From: CAIWHR01 sp963709525
GTDB lineage: Bacteria > Pseudomonadota > Gammaproteobacteria > Burkholderiales > Casimicrobiaceae
NCBI GenBank assembly: GCA_963709525.1
Contig: CAVPXB010000015.1
Location: 1-64,000 of the forward strand
DNA length: 64,000 bases
Direction: 5' to 3'
How positions within the stretch are numbered: the first letter of the stretch is position 1; each line of letters begins with the position of its first letter. A model generated the notes under the pieces. The model was not told where the DNA came from and made no database searches. It worked only from the letters and a program-made list of their open reading frames with translations. Below, one piece after another: positions 53,438-62,176 of the stretch. The translations under genes and the position numbers were made by a program.

Positions 53438-54637
53438 GTGAAGCTCGCCGATGGCGCGCATCTCACCTACTGCACCAACATTCATCCGGGCGAGGCTTGG
53501 TCGGACGTACTGGCCAGCCTGACGAAATATCTTCCCCTGGTTCGGGACCAGGTGGCGCCGAACGAGCCCTTCGGCGTCGGTTTGCGCCTGTCCGCGGAGG
53601 CCGCCGATACGCTTGCGCAGCCGGCGCGGCTGACGGAATTTCGCCGGTTCCTCGCAGATCAAGGGTTCTATGTCTTCACGCTGAACGGCTTTCCCTACGG
53701 CGCGTTTCACGGGGTACGCGTCAAGGAACGGGTCTACGAGCCGGATTGGCGACATCCGGACCGCTTGCGCTACACCAACCTGCTTGCCGACATCCTCGCG
53801 CAGTTGTTGCCGTCCGATCACGCCCTTCACGGCACCGTCTCGACGGTACCCGGTGCGTACAAGCCGGCGCTGCGCTCGAGCGACGATGTCGCGGTCATTC
53901 GCCGGCAGATGGTGCGGCATGTGGCGCACCTGGTCGACCTGGAACGCCGCACCGGACGGCGGATCCAGCTGGCCCTCGAGCCTGAACCCTGTTGCTTGCT
54001 GGAGACCATCGAGGAATCGGTCGACTTCTTCCGCCGGCACCTGTTCGGCCCTGACTCCGTCCGGGAACTCGCCGCGCTGACCGGCACGAATGCGGACGAT
54101 GCGAGTGCTGCATTGCGCGCGCATCTCGGGCTGTGCCTGGATTTGTGCCATGCGGCGGTCGAGTTCGAGGACCCGAACGCGTGCCTCGCCCGCCTTTCCG
54201 AGGCGGGCATCGCGATCGGCAAGCTGCAGATCAGCGCGGGCCTGAGCATCACGAGCTTTGACGAGACCACCCTCGGCGATCTTCGCCGCTTTGCCGATCC
54301 GGTGTACCTGCATCAGGTGGTCGAAAGCGGCGCGGGCCAACTGCGCCGCCACGCGGATTTGCCCGACGCATTCGACAGCCTGGCCGACCCGTGGCCGCGC
54401 GACGAATGGCGCGTCCATTTCCACGTGCCGGTATTTCAGGACGAGATCGGCGCGTTTCGATCGACGCGCCGTTTCGTCGAGGAGGTGCTGCGAAGGCATC
54501 GCGCGCAGCCTGTTTCCAGCCATCTGGAAGTGGAAACCTACACGTGGGACGTGTTGCCGGCCACGTTGCGGGAAGCCTCGGTCGACCGGGCGATCGCGCG
54601 CGAACTGAACTGGGTGCGCGAGATTCTTGCCGCATGA
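53438..54637 (+). CDS. eboE: EboE-like TIM-barrel protein
   Basis: A 399-residue protein of the sugar-phosphate isomerase-like TIM-barrel superfamily assigned as metabolite traffic protein EboE. Conserved parts are LTYCTNIHPGEAW at the start, FTLNGFPYGAFHG, LRYTNLLADILAQLLP, LALEPEPCCLLETIEE and HFHVPVFQDE, with the acidic and histidine metal ligands in place. GTG 53438 gives the canonical VKLADGAHLTYC start. It follows eboB by 46 bases and overlaps eboC by four (ATGA). Confidence 0.88.
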   Translation: MKLADGAHLTYCTNIHPGEAWSDVLASLTKYLPLVRDQVAPNEPFGVGLRLSAEAADTLAQPARLTEFRRFLADQGFYVFTLNGFPYGAFHGVRVKERVYEPDWRHPDRLRYTNLLADILAQLLPSDHALHGTVSTVPGAYKPALRSSDDVAVIRRQMVRHVAHLVDLERRTGRRIQLALEPEPCCLLETIEESVDFFRRHLFGPDSVRELAALTGTNADDASAALRAHLGLCLDLCHAAVEFEDPNACLARLSEAGIAIGKLQISAGLSITSFDETTLGDLRRFADPVYLHQVVESGAGQLRRHADLPDAFDSLADPWPRDEWRVHFHVPVFQDEIGAFRSTRRFVEEVLRRHRAQPVSSHLEVETYTWDVLPATLREASVDRAIARELNWVREILAA

Positions 54638-55503
54638 AGTTGTCGATCGCGCTGCGCCTCGCCCGCGTGTCGCTGCTGCCGACCGTGTGGACCAACGTGC
54701 TGGCAGGGGTGGCGCTTGGCGGCGGGGACTGGCGCGATCCGCGCGTGGCGCTCGTCATGCTGGCGATGTCGTTGGCCTACACCGGCGGCATGTTTCTCAA
54801 CGACGCGTTCGACCGCGAGTTCGACGCGCGCGTGCGTCCCGATCGTCCGCTTCCGGCGGGCCTTGTCTCCGCGCGCGAGGTGTTCGCGTTCGGCTACGGC
54901 ATGCTGTTGTCGAGCGTGCTCGCGCTCGCGGGTGTCGGGCTGCTCGCCAATCCTCCACGCTGGGACGTCGCGCTGGTCGGTCTGTTGCTGGCCACGGTCA
55001 TCGTCCTGTACGACGCCTGGCACAAGCAGAACCCGGTGAGCCCGCTGGTGATGGGTGCGTGCCGGATGCTGGTCTACGTCATTGCGGCGCTGGCGGTGAA
55101 TCCGCAACCTGGGCCCGGACTCTGGTTGGGGGCAACGGTCCTGCTTTGCTACCTGATCGGTCTGACCTACGCGGCCAAGAGCGAACATCTTGCCCGCCTC
55201 GATCGCGTGTGGCCACTGGGCCTGCTGATCATGCCGCTGCTCTACGCGCTGCCCATGGTCGCCGCGCAGCCCTGGATCCTGCTGCCGTCGGTCGCCTGGT
55301 CCGTCTGGACCTGGATGGCTGTCCGCAAGCTGGTACGGCGCAGTGCCGGCGACGTCCCCAACGCGGTAGGGGCATTGCTGGCGGGCATCTCGATCGTCGA
55401 CGCAATCGTGCTCGCCGGGTGCGGCGAGGTCGCGCTGTCGATCGTCGCGCTGCTGATCTTCCCGGTAACGATGCGCCTGCAGAGCTGGGTGCGCGGGACC
55501 TGA
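54634..55503 (+). CDS. eboC: EboC-like UbiA prenyltransferase
   Basis: A 289-residue integral-membrane prenyltransferase with about eight hydrophobic segments. The prenyl-diphosphate/Mg motif NDAFDREFDARVRPDRPLPAG is present near residue 50-70; the second aspartate motif is less clear (YAAKSEHLARLDRVWP). EboC is thought to prenylate a small-molecule core; with the EboD cyclase this fits a prenylated cyclitol-type product, which is inference. It is the last gene; an inverted repeat at 55525 follows. Confidence 0.87.
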   Translation: MKLSIALRLARVSLLPTVWTNVLAGVALGGGDWRDPRVALVMLAMSLAYTGGMFLNDAFDREFDARVRPDRPLPAGLVSAREVFAFGYGMLLSSVLALAGVGLLANPPRWDVALVGLLLATVIVLYDAWHKQNPVSPLVMGACRMLVYVIAALAVNPQPGPGLWLGATVLLCYLIGLTYAAKSEHLARLDRVWPLGLLIMPLLYALPMVAAQPWILLPSVAWSVWTWMAVRKLVRRSAGDVPNAVGALLAGISIVDAIVLAGCGEVALSIVALLIFPVTMRLQSWVRGT

Positions 55504-55524
55504 GCACGGCGCGAGAACAAAGGC

Positions 55525-55596
55525 TTCGCGCCTGAAGGCGCTCCTGCAAGCGCGTCGGCGGGTGGACGTCTTTGTAGGAGCGCCTTCAGGCGCGAA
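55525..55596. repeat. Inverted repeat / terminator after the Ebo operon
   Basis: TTCGCGCCTGAAGGCGCTCCTGCA (55525-55548) and its near-perfect reverse complement (55573-55596) enclose a 24-base loop. It is a REP-like palindrome of the 'cgcctgaaggcgctcct' kind; a half copy lies at 38734-38758. Its location suits an mRNA-stabilising or terminating structure between eboC and the convergent 6S RNA gene. Confidence 0.7.
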
Positions 55597-55619
55597 TCAT
55601 CGTCCCGCCGCGCGCCGCA

Positions 55620-55810
55620 GCTCGAATAGGTGTCCCCCGCCTGTGCCGTGCCGTCCATCATCTTGAACCGCGGGTTCAAGAGGGTCGCCCGCCGGAGCCA
55701 TCAGGCACTTCCGCTAGGGAAGCGCACACCGGCCCGCATATGGCTGGGCAACCTCGCTTCTCAGCATTGGTCCAAAGAGTATTTGAACGACTCGAACACC
55801 GCAGGGAACG
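55620..55810 (-). ncRNA. ssrS: 6S RNA
   Basis: On the minus strand, directly below zapA: TTCCCTGCGGTGTTCG at the 5' side, CAATGCTGAGAAGCGAGGTT in the middle, GCGGGCGACCCTCTTGAACC then CGCGGTTCAAG, and ACACC-containing 3' sequence that can pair with the 5' GGTGT. This order and the zapA neighbourhood are those of 6S RNA (ssrS), which mimics open promoter DNA and holds sigma70 polymerase in stationary phase. Ends are approximate. Confidence 0.8.
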
Positions 55811-55849
55811 TTGAACTTCTGCGCCGCCCCGGATGGTCCTCGGTACCGG

Positions 55850-56242
55850 TCAGGACGCCCTGTCGGCTGCCGCGAGAACTTCGTCGATGGCGACGTGCAT
55901 GGCCTTGATTCTACGCCGCGCCTGCGCCCCGTCAAATGGAATATCCGGCGCATCGACGCGCGCGGCCACCGCCGCAGTGATCGCCTCCACCGCCACCGCG
56001 TGTTCGCGCTTGGCGCGCTGCATCTCGTGCGCGATATTGAGCGCCGCCATGACGGCGATGCGCTCGGCGCCGGTGACCTTGCCGGCCTCGCGAATTTCGC
56101 GCATCCGGCGGTCGAGAAAGGCCACGGCCTCCACCAGCTCGGCGCGCTCGGATTCCTTGCACGCAAACTTGTAGTCGCGCCCCAGAAGCGACGCGTCGAG
56201 CGTCACCTGGCGCTCGCTGTCGGCTGCGGATCGGGTGCTCAT
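55850..56242 (-). CDS. zapA: Cell division protein ZapA
   Basis: A 130-residue FtsZ-associated protein that bundles Z-ring protofilaments. The N-terminal beta-hairpin/helix (RQVTLDASLLGRDYKFACKES) and the helical LDRRMREIREAGKVTGAERIAVMAALNIAHEM-type coiled coil (about residues 43-75) are typical. ATG 56242 overlaps the stop of the small coiled-coil gene by four bases. The 6S RNA gene follows within about 40 bases, the arrangement seen in beta- and gammaproteobacteria. Confidence 0.88.
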   Translation of the reverse strand: MSTRSAADSERQVTLDASLLGRDYKFACKESERAELVEAVAFLDRRMREIREAGKVTGAERIAVMAALNIAHEMQRAKREHAVAVEAITAAVAARVDAPDIPFDGAQARRRIKAMHVAIDEVLAAADRAS

Positions 56243-56481
56243 TCCGCGGCCTCCGGCAGTTGCGCCAGCAACGCATCGAGCCGCCGCGTGGCTTCGGCAA
56301 CGCGTTCGACCGAGGACCTGTTGCGCGCGTTCGCGGCGGCGAGTTCGCGCCGCAACGATTCGTTCGCGGCCCGCAGCGCGCGCGTGTGCGCAATCAGCGA
56401 TGCCTGTCTCTGTTCGAGTGCGGAAAGGTCCTGCTCGAGCGCCATTCCCGCGGACGGCCCCGATTTGATCGCAGTGTTCAT
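56239..56481 (-). CDS. TIGR02449-like small coiled-coil protein
   Basis: An 80-residue protein that is almost entirely a coiled coil (LEQDLSALEQRQASLIAHT, ANESLRRELAAANARNRSS), matching the small protein that precedes zapA in many proteobacteria (TIGR02449-like, ZapB-like). It probably aids Z-ring assembly, which is inferred from position and coiled-coil character. ATG 56481 starts MNTAIKS; the stop overlaps zapA. Confidence 0.75.
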   Translation of the reverse strand: MNTAIKSGPSAGMALEQDLSALEQRQASLIAHTRALRAANESLRRELAAANARNRSSVERVAEATRRLDALLAQLPEAAE

Positions 56482-56513
56482 CGGGACACTCTAGCCGTTC
56501 GCCGCAACGGGCG

Positions 56514-57104
56514 TCAACCGCCAGCGACAGAATCGGTGGCGAGCGGTTGGTAGCGAACCTCGACGACATCGATCTCCTCGACGCCGCCCGGCGTCTGCAA
56601 CAGCACCGTGTCGCCCGCGCGCGCCTTCAACAGCGCCCGTGCCATCGGCGAAACCCAGCTGATGTAACCCCGGGGCGGATCGATTTCGTCGACGCCGACA
56701 ATGGCCACTTCGCGCTCGTCGCCGCGCACATTGGCGACCCTCACCGTAGCGCCGAAAAAGACCTGGTCCGCGTTTGCGCCTTCGCGGCGCGCCAGCGGGT
56801 CGACCACCTCGGCCACGTCGAGCCGCTTGATCAGGAAGCGAATCCGGCGGTCGATTTCGCGCAATCGCTTCTTGCCGTAAATGTAGTCGCCGTTCTCCGA
56901 GCGGTCCCCGTTCGAGGCCGCCCACGCGACGACCGCGACCAGTTCGGGCCGGTCCTTCCTGACCAGGCGATCGAGTTCCCCCGCAAGTCGCGCAAACCCG
57001 CCGGGCGTCATGTAGTTGCGCGTGCCGGGCGGCAACGGCGCCACCGCCTCGATGTCGTCGGCATCGGGGTCGTTGTCGGGTTCGCGGGTGAAAGCCTTGT
57101 TCAT
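56514..57104 (-). CDS. greB: Transcript cleavage factor GreB
   Basis: A 196-residue transcription elongation factor that enters the RNA polymerase secondary channel and induces cleavage of backtracked RNA. The N-terminal coiled coil (GFARLAGELDRLVRKDR; ASNGDRSENGDYIYGKKRLREIDRR region near residues 64-88, with the tip acidic residues D/E in DRSENGD) and the C-terminal FKBP-like domain (VFFGATVRVAN, GYISWVSPMARALL) are present. YGKKRLREID favours GreB over GreA. ATG 57104 starts MNKAFTRE. It is close to but 33 bases above the TIGR02449 gene. Confidence 0.9.
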   Translation of the reverse strand: MNKAFTREPDNDPDADDIEAVAPLPPGTRNYMTPGGFARLAGELDRLVRKDRPELVAVVAWAASNGDRSENGDYIYGKKRLREIDRRIRFLIKRLDVAEVVDPLARREGANADQVFFGATVRVANVRGDEREVAIVGVDEIDPPRGYISWVSPMARALLKARAGDTVLLQTPGGVEEIDVVEVRYQPLATDSVAGG

Positions 57105-57229
57105 GGCCTTCTATAATGCGCCTTCGACGCTGGCGGCCAAAGCCGCCCGTCGACGCGCGGAAATCTCGTCACCCTTGATCGTCGCCACCCTCCACCTCCA
57201 CTGCCGCCGGTCGCCGGCGAGCCGGTCTC

Positions 57230-58188
57230 GTGATCGCGACGCTTGGCGCGGCCGCGCTGGCCGCGTTCGCCGTGGCGCTGGTCGTGGGCAGCGTCCCGAT
57301 CGACATCGCCACCGCATGGGGCGCGCTCCGCGGCGCGGGCACCGGGCCCGAAGCCACGATCGTGCGCGAGTTGCGGCTGCCGCGCGCCGTCGCGGCGTTC
57401 GCGACCGGTGGGCTGCTGGCGCTCGCCGGCACCTTGATGCAGGTCCTGCTGCGCAATCCGCTGGCCGATCCCTATGTGCTGGGGATTTCCGGCGGCGCCG
57501 CGGTTGCGGCACTCGGCGCGTTGCTGGCCGGACTCGCGGCGTGGGTCGCGCCGGCAGCGTTCATCGGCGCGTCGGGTTCGACCTTGCTGGTGTTTGGCCT
57601 CGCACGCGCCGGCGCCGGTCGCGCCTCCTGGGCCGCTGTCCGGCTTCTGCTCACCGGCGTCGTGGTCGCGGCGGGCTGGGGGGCGCTGATCGCCCTGCTG
57701 CTGACGCTTTCGCCCGATGCACAAGTCAAGGGGATGCTGTTCTGGCTGCTCGGCGACTTGTCCGCCGCGACGCTGGGCGTGCCCGCCCTGGCGGTGCTGG
57801 CGCTGGCGCTCATGGTGGCGATGGCAGTCGGGCGCGATCTCAACCTCATCGCGCGCGGCGACGATACCGCGCAGGCGCTGGGCATCGCGGTGGGGCGCGT
57901 CACGCTGATCGCCCACGGCGTGGCTGCGCTGACCACCGCCGTCGCCGTCGCAACCGCGGGCAGCGTCGGCTTTGTCGGCCTGCTCGCGCCGCACGCGCTG
58001 CGCCTCTTGATCGGCAACGATCAGCGCCTGCTGCTGCCCGCCGCGGTGCTCGCCGGAGGCAGCTTGCTGCTGCTCGCCGACACGCTGGCGCGCACCGTGG
58101 TCGCCCCGCTGCAATTGCCGGTCGGTGTGCTGACCGCATTGATCGGCGTTCCGGCGTTCCTCGTCCTGCTGTCGCGCGGCGGGGCGCG

Positions 58189-58192
<4 letters not shown>
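57230..58192 (+). CDS. btuC: ABC transporter permease, BtuC/FecCD type (B12 uptake)
   Basis: A 320-residue polytopic permease of the FecCD/BtuC family with about nine or ten hydrophobic segments. The early RLPRAVAAFATGGLLALAGTLMQ, the conserved NPLADPYVLGISGGAAVAALG, and the coupling-helix ARGDDTAQALGI region are present. The neighbours btuD, btuF and btuB and the B12 riboswitch point to cobalamin rather than iron siderophores. GTG 57230 is chosen since no upstream ATG is in frame. It overlaps btuD by four bases. Confidence 0.87.
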
Positions 58193-58965
<773 letters not shown>

Positions 58966-58981
58966 CGCGACTCGAGCGTCC

Positions 58982-59896
58982 CTATCGACGAACCTGCGCG
59001 GTCGTCGCCGCCGTCGTTTTGTCGCGCGCGCCGTCGATCGCAACACACAGCGCCTCGACCCCGTCGACAAAGCGCGGCCCGGCACGATGCAGGAGGTCGG
59101 CGTCGACGGTGTGGAGTTGTCCCTGCGCGACCGCCGGCAGCGACTTCCAGCGCTGCCAATCGTCGAGCCATGCCGGCCGTTTGCCGCCATCGGTGCCGGC
59201 GACAATGACCTGCGGCCGCGCGGCAAGCACGGCTTCGACGCTGACCTGCGGGGCCGGCAGCGCCTCGGCCGCGAACGCGTTGACGCCGCCGCAAAGCGCG
59301 ATCGCCTGCGAGATGAGATGCCTGCCGCCGACCGTAAAGAGAGGCGCGTTCCAGATCTGGTAGAACACGTCGACCCGCGGTGCCGCGTCGTAGCGCGCGC
59401 GCAGCGCCTCGATGCGCGCAGCGCTGGCCGCCGCCAAGGTGCGCGCACGCGCTTCCTCGCCCACGATCCGGCCCAGGCGGATCATCTGCGACGGCAAGTC
59501 GGCGATCGATTTCGCATCCAGCACGAACACCGGCACGCCGGCGGCACGCAGCCGCGCCAGCTGTGCAGGCGCCGTATAGGGCCAGGTGACGATCAGGTCC
59601 GGCGCCAGTGCCACGATGCGCTCGAGGTCGAGCGCACGCGCGTCGCCCACCACCGGCAGCGTGCGCGCCTCGCGCGGCCAATCGGAGGCCGCGCTGACCG
59701 CGACAATCCGCCCGCCGGCGCCCAGCGCGTGCAGCAGCTCGGTCGCGTGCGGCGCCAGGCTCACGATCCGGCGCGGCGCCGCCGGCACGGTGACGGTCGC
59801 GCCCTCGTCATCGACGACGCTGGTGGCGGTCTGCGCGTGGGCAACACCCCACGCGGCAAGCGCGACGAGCAACAAGTGGCGCAGGCAGCGGCTCAT
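58982..59896 (-). CDS. btuF: Periplasmic cobalamin-binding protein BtuF
   Basis: A 304-residue periplasmic binding protein with a signal peptide (LRHLLLVALAAWGVAHAQT) and a type III fold. Opening strand RRIVSLAPHATELLHALGAGGRIVAVS, ALAPDLIVTWPY, LLASG-like IGRIVGEEARARTL helix and the binding-site GGRHLISQAIALCGGVN are consistent with BtuF. ATG 59896 overlaps the btuB stop by four bases, so it is cotranscribed with btuB below the B12 riboswitch and delivers cobalamin to BtuCD encoded convergently. Confidence 0.87.
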   Translation of the reverse strand: MSRCLRHLLLVALAAWGVAHAQTATSVVDDEGATVTVPAAPRRIVSLAPHATELLHALGAGGRIVAVSAASDWPREARTLPVVGDARALDLERIVALAPDLIVTWPYTAPAQLARLRAAGVPVFVLDAKSIADLPSQMIRLGRIVGEEARARTLAAASAARIEALRARYDAAPRVDVFYQIWNAPLFTVGGRHLISQAIALCGGVNAFAAEALPAPQVSVEAVLAARPQVIVAGTDGGKRPAWLDDWQRWKSLPAVAQGQLHTVDADLLHRAGPRFVDGVEALCVAIDGARDKTTAATTAQVRR

Positions 59897-61767
59897 GGCT
59901 GCCAGCGCAATCCGGCGAAGAGCATCGCCCCGCCGGTCGCGTAGTCCGCCGCCAGCGGGTAATCGCGATCGAACACGTTGTCCCCGCGCGCCCAGGCGGT
60001 GAGATTCCGCGACAGCACCCACTCGGCGGTGAGATTGACGATGCCGTATCCGGCCAGCCGGACCCGGTTTGCCGGGTCGTCATAGCGATACGACGAGGCG
60101 ACGATTTCGGCGCCGACGCGCACCGGCCCCCACTGCCGGCCCATCGCCACCACGCCATGCTGGCGCGCGCGCCGCGGCAGGAGATTGCCGGAGGCGTCGT
60201 CTTGCGGATTCTGGAGGTCGAGCGAGGCCGCGAGCGTCGTGTCACCCTTCCGGCCTTCGAGGCCCAGCGTCACGCCGGACAAGGTCGCGCGATCGACGTT
60301 GCGCGGCGCGCAGGTGAAGTAGGCGTCGCACTGGAACACGATCAGCTGTTGTACGCGATTGCGATAGGCGACGGCCCGCGCCTCGAAAGCCGCCTCACCG
60401 ACCGTTCCGGTCCAGTAGATGCCGCCCTCGAGATTGCGCGATTCCTCGGGCTGCAATGTCGGGGTGCTGAAGCCGGGGTAGTAGAGGTCGTTGAACGACG
60501 GCGCCTTGAACGCGGTGCCGTAGCTCGCCGTCAGCCGCCAGGCGGGCGCAATCCGATAGCCGTAGGCGATGGCGCCGGTGGTCTGGCCGCCGTACTGCGA
60601 GGAGTCGTCGCGCCGCGCATTCACCTGCAGCGCGTGCGCGTCCTGCCGCAACTGGTAGACGGCGAACAGCGAATCGGTGTCGCGCGCGGTGACGGCGAAC
60701 GCGGCATCGGTCGCGATGCGCTCCTCGCGGCGCTCGAAGCCCGCCGTCAGCAGGCCTGCGGGCAAGGTGATTTCATTCTGCCACGCGTATTGCCGCTGGC
60801 GCGTGTCGAAAGGAAAGTCGCCGAACCCCGTCTTCGACAAACTGTCGTCGCTGCCTACGCCGGCGGAAAGACGCGAGACCCAGAACGGGGCCACCCGGTC
60901 GCGGCTCGTCACCTGCCACGACTCGACGACGGTGATCGTGCGGTCGTCGTAGCCGGGACCGCCGTCGAACTGCGCATTGAGGCGGTTGCGCAGGTACTGG
61001 GCGGTGAGCTCGTGGCCGTCGGACCAGGGCAGCGACGCACTTGCGGCAAGGTTCGCGCTCCGAAAGCCGTCGCGATCGGGGTTGTAGAGGTAGGCGTCGG
61101 GATTGACGACCGCGTTGAAGCCCTCGCTGCGCTTTTCTCCGACCGTCAGCGAGAGCCGAAGCGGCCCGGCGCTGCCGGAGATCCCGCCGTTGACGCTCCA
61201 GGTGCTGTAGCTGCCATAACCTGCGCTTGCCTGCGCGTGCGGCTCCCGGCTCCCCTGCCGCGTGAACAGCTGGACGACGCCGCCGATGGCATCCGAACCA
61301 TACAGGCTCGACGCCGGGCCGCGCAGGATCTCGATCCGCTCGATGGTATCCAGCGGTATCGCTTCCAGCGTCGTCGATCCGGTCGACGATGACCCGACGC
61401 GCATGCCATCGATCAGCACCAGCGTCTGTCCGCGATTGGCTCCGCGAAGGAAAATCCCCGACACCGCGCCCGGGCCGCCGTTCTGCACGATTTCGGCGCC
61501 CGCCTGCCGTTGCAGAAGCTGAACCAGGCCGCCGGCGCCGATGCGCGCGATTTCCTCGGCGTCGATCACCGTGACGTCGGCGAGAAGCGCGGCGATCGGC
61601 TGCGCGCTGCGCGTCGCGGTGACGAATACCGGATCGAGCGCGGCGGCCTTTTCGGGCACACCGGGGCCTGCAGCCTGCACCGGAGCGCAGAGGAGCGGGA
61701 AGAAGAGCACGGCCGCGACCGCCGGCAACCTTCTGCCAGGGGCCAGGCGCGTGGAAGAGGGCTGCAT
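59893..61767 (-). CDS. btuB: TonB-dependent cobalamin receptor BtuB
   Basis: A 624-residue outer-membrane receptor with a signal peptide (LPAVAAVLFFPLLCAPVQA), a TonB box-like DPVFVTATRSAQ, a plug domain (LLQRQAGAEIVQNGGPGAVSGIFLRGANRGQ region near residues 82-112; RIEILRGPASSLYGSDAIGGV) and a C-terminal 22-strand barrel ending in LFAGLRWQP. Such receptors import cobalamin with TonB energy. ATG 61767 is used. Expression is repressed by cobalamin through the upstream riboswitch; btuF follows in the same transcript. Confidence 0.92.
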   Translation of the reverse strand: MQPSSTRLAPGRRLPAVAAVLFFPLLCAPVQAAGPGVPEKAAALDPVFVTATRSAQPIAALLADVTVIDAEEIARIGAGGLVQLLQRQAGAEIVQNGGPGAVSGIFLRGANRGQTLVLIDGMRVGSSSTGSTTLEAIPLDTIERIEILRGPASSLYGSDAIGGVVQLFTRQGSREPHAQASAGYGSYSTWSVNGGISGSAGPLRLSLTVGEKRSEGFNAVVNPDAYLYNPDRDGFRSANLAASASLPWSDGHELTAQYLRNRLNAQFDGGPGYDDRTITVVESWQVTSRDRVAPFWVSRLSAGVGSDDSLSKTGFGDFPFDTRQRQYAWQNEITLPAGLLTAGFERREERIATDAAFAVTARDTDSLFAVYQLRQDAHALQVNARRDDSSQYGGQTTGAIAYGYRIAPAWRLTASYGTAFKAPSFNDLYYPGFSTPTLQPEESRNLEGGIYWTGTVGEAAFEARAVAYRNRVQQLIVFQCDAYFTCAPRNVDRATLSGVTLGLEGRKGDTTLAASLDLQNPQDDASGNLLPRRARQHGVVAMGRQWGPVRVGAEIVASSYRYDDPANRVRLAGYGIVNLTAEWVLSRNLTAWARGDNVFDRDYPLAADYATGGAMLFAGLRWQP

Positions 61768-61873
61768 GGCAAGGCTCCGCGTTGACCGCGCATCCCCGCA
61801 CGATCATGGCGGCGAAGACGGGCTGCGTCTCGCCAGCGACCCGGCATGGCGTGGTTCGCGCATGCCAGGTCCG

Positions 61874-62056
61874 CGCAGGCCGGTCTCCGGGCTCGCCTTA
61901 CGGACCATCCGCCTTCCCGCCGCGGGCTGCGGCAGTGGCGTCGTGGATGGGCCTCGAGGGCTTACCGTTGCGGGGGCAGCCACGGATTGGGCGCACTACG
62001 CGCGCGGCACCGTGTTCCCGTTTCACCCCTCGCGAGGAATTCGCGACGGGCACCTG
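61874..62056 (-). ncRNA. Cobalamin riboswitch
   Basis: On the minus strand, between btuB and miaB: GGTGCC at the 5' end, GAAACGGGAA then GGTG, GGCTGCCCCCGCAACGGTAA, the B12-box-type GCCACTG (61933-61939) and GGAAGGC, ending GAGCCCGGAGACCGGCC. These are the conserved blocks of the adenosylcobalamin-sensing riboswitch in order. It precedes btuB, which it is expected to switch off when B12 is plentiful. Confidence 0.93.
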
Positions 62057-62176
62057 CAGTCCGCATTTTACCAGCGTTGCCGCGCGCGCCGTCGGCATTG
62101 CCGTTGCCCCCTGTTACAATTCGCGCCTTTCCGCTCTCGCCCCCACCGGCTCAAACCGGCCCCGGGGCCGCCTGCC

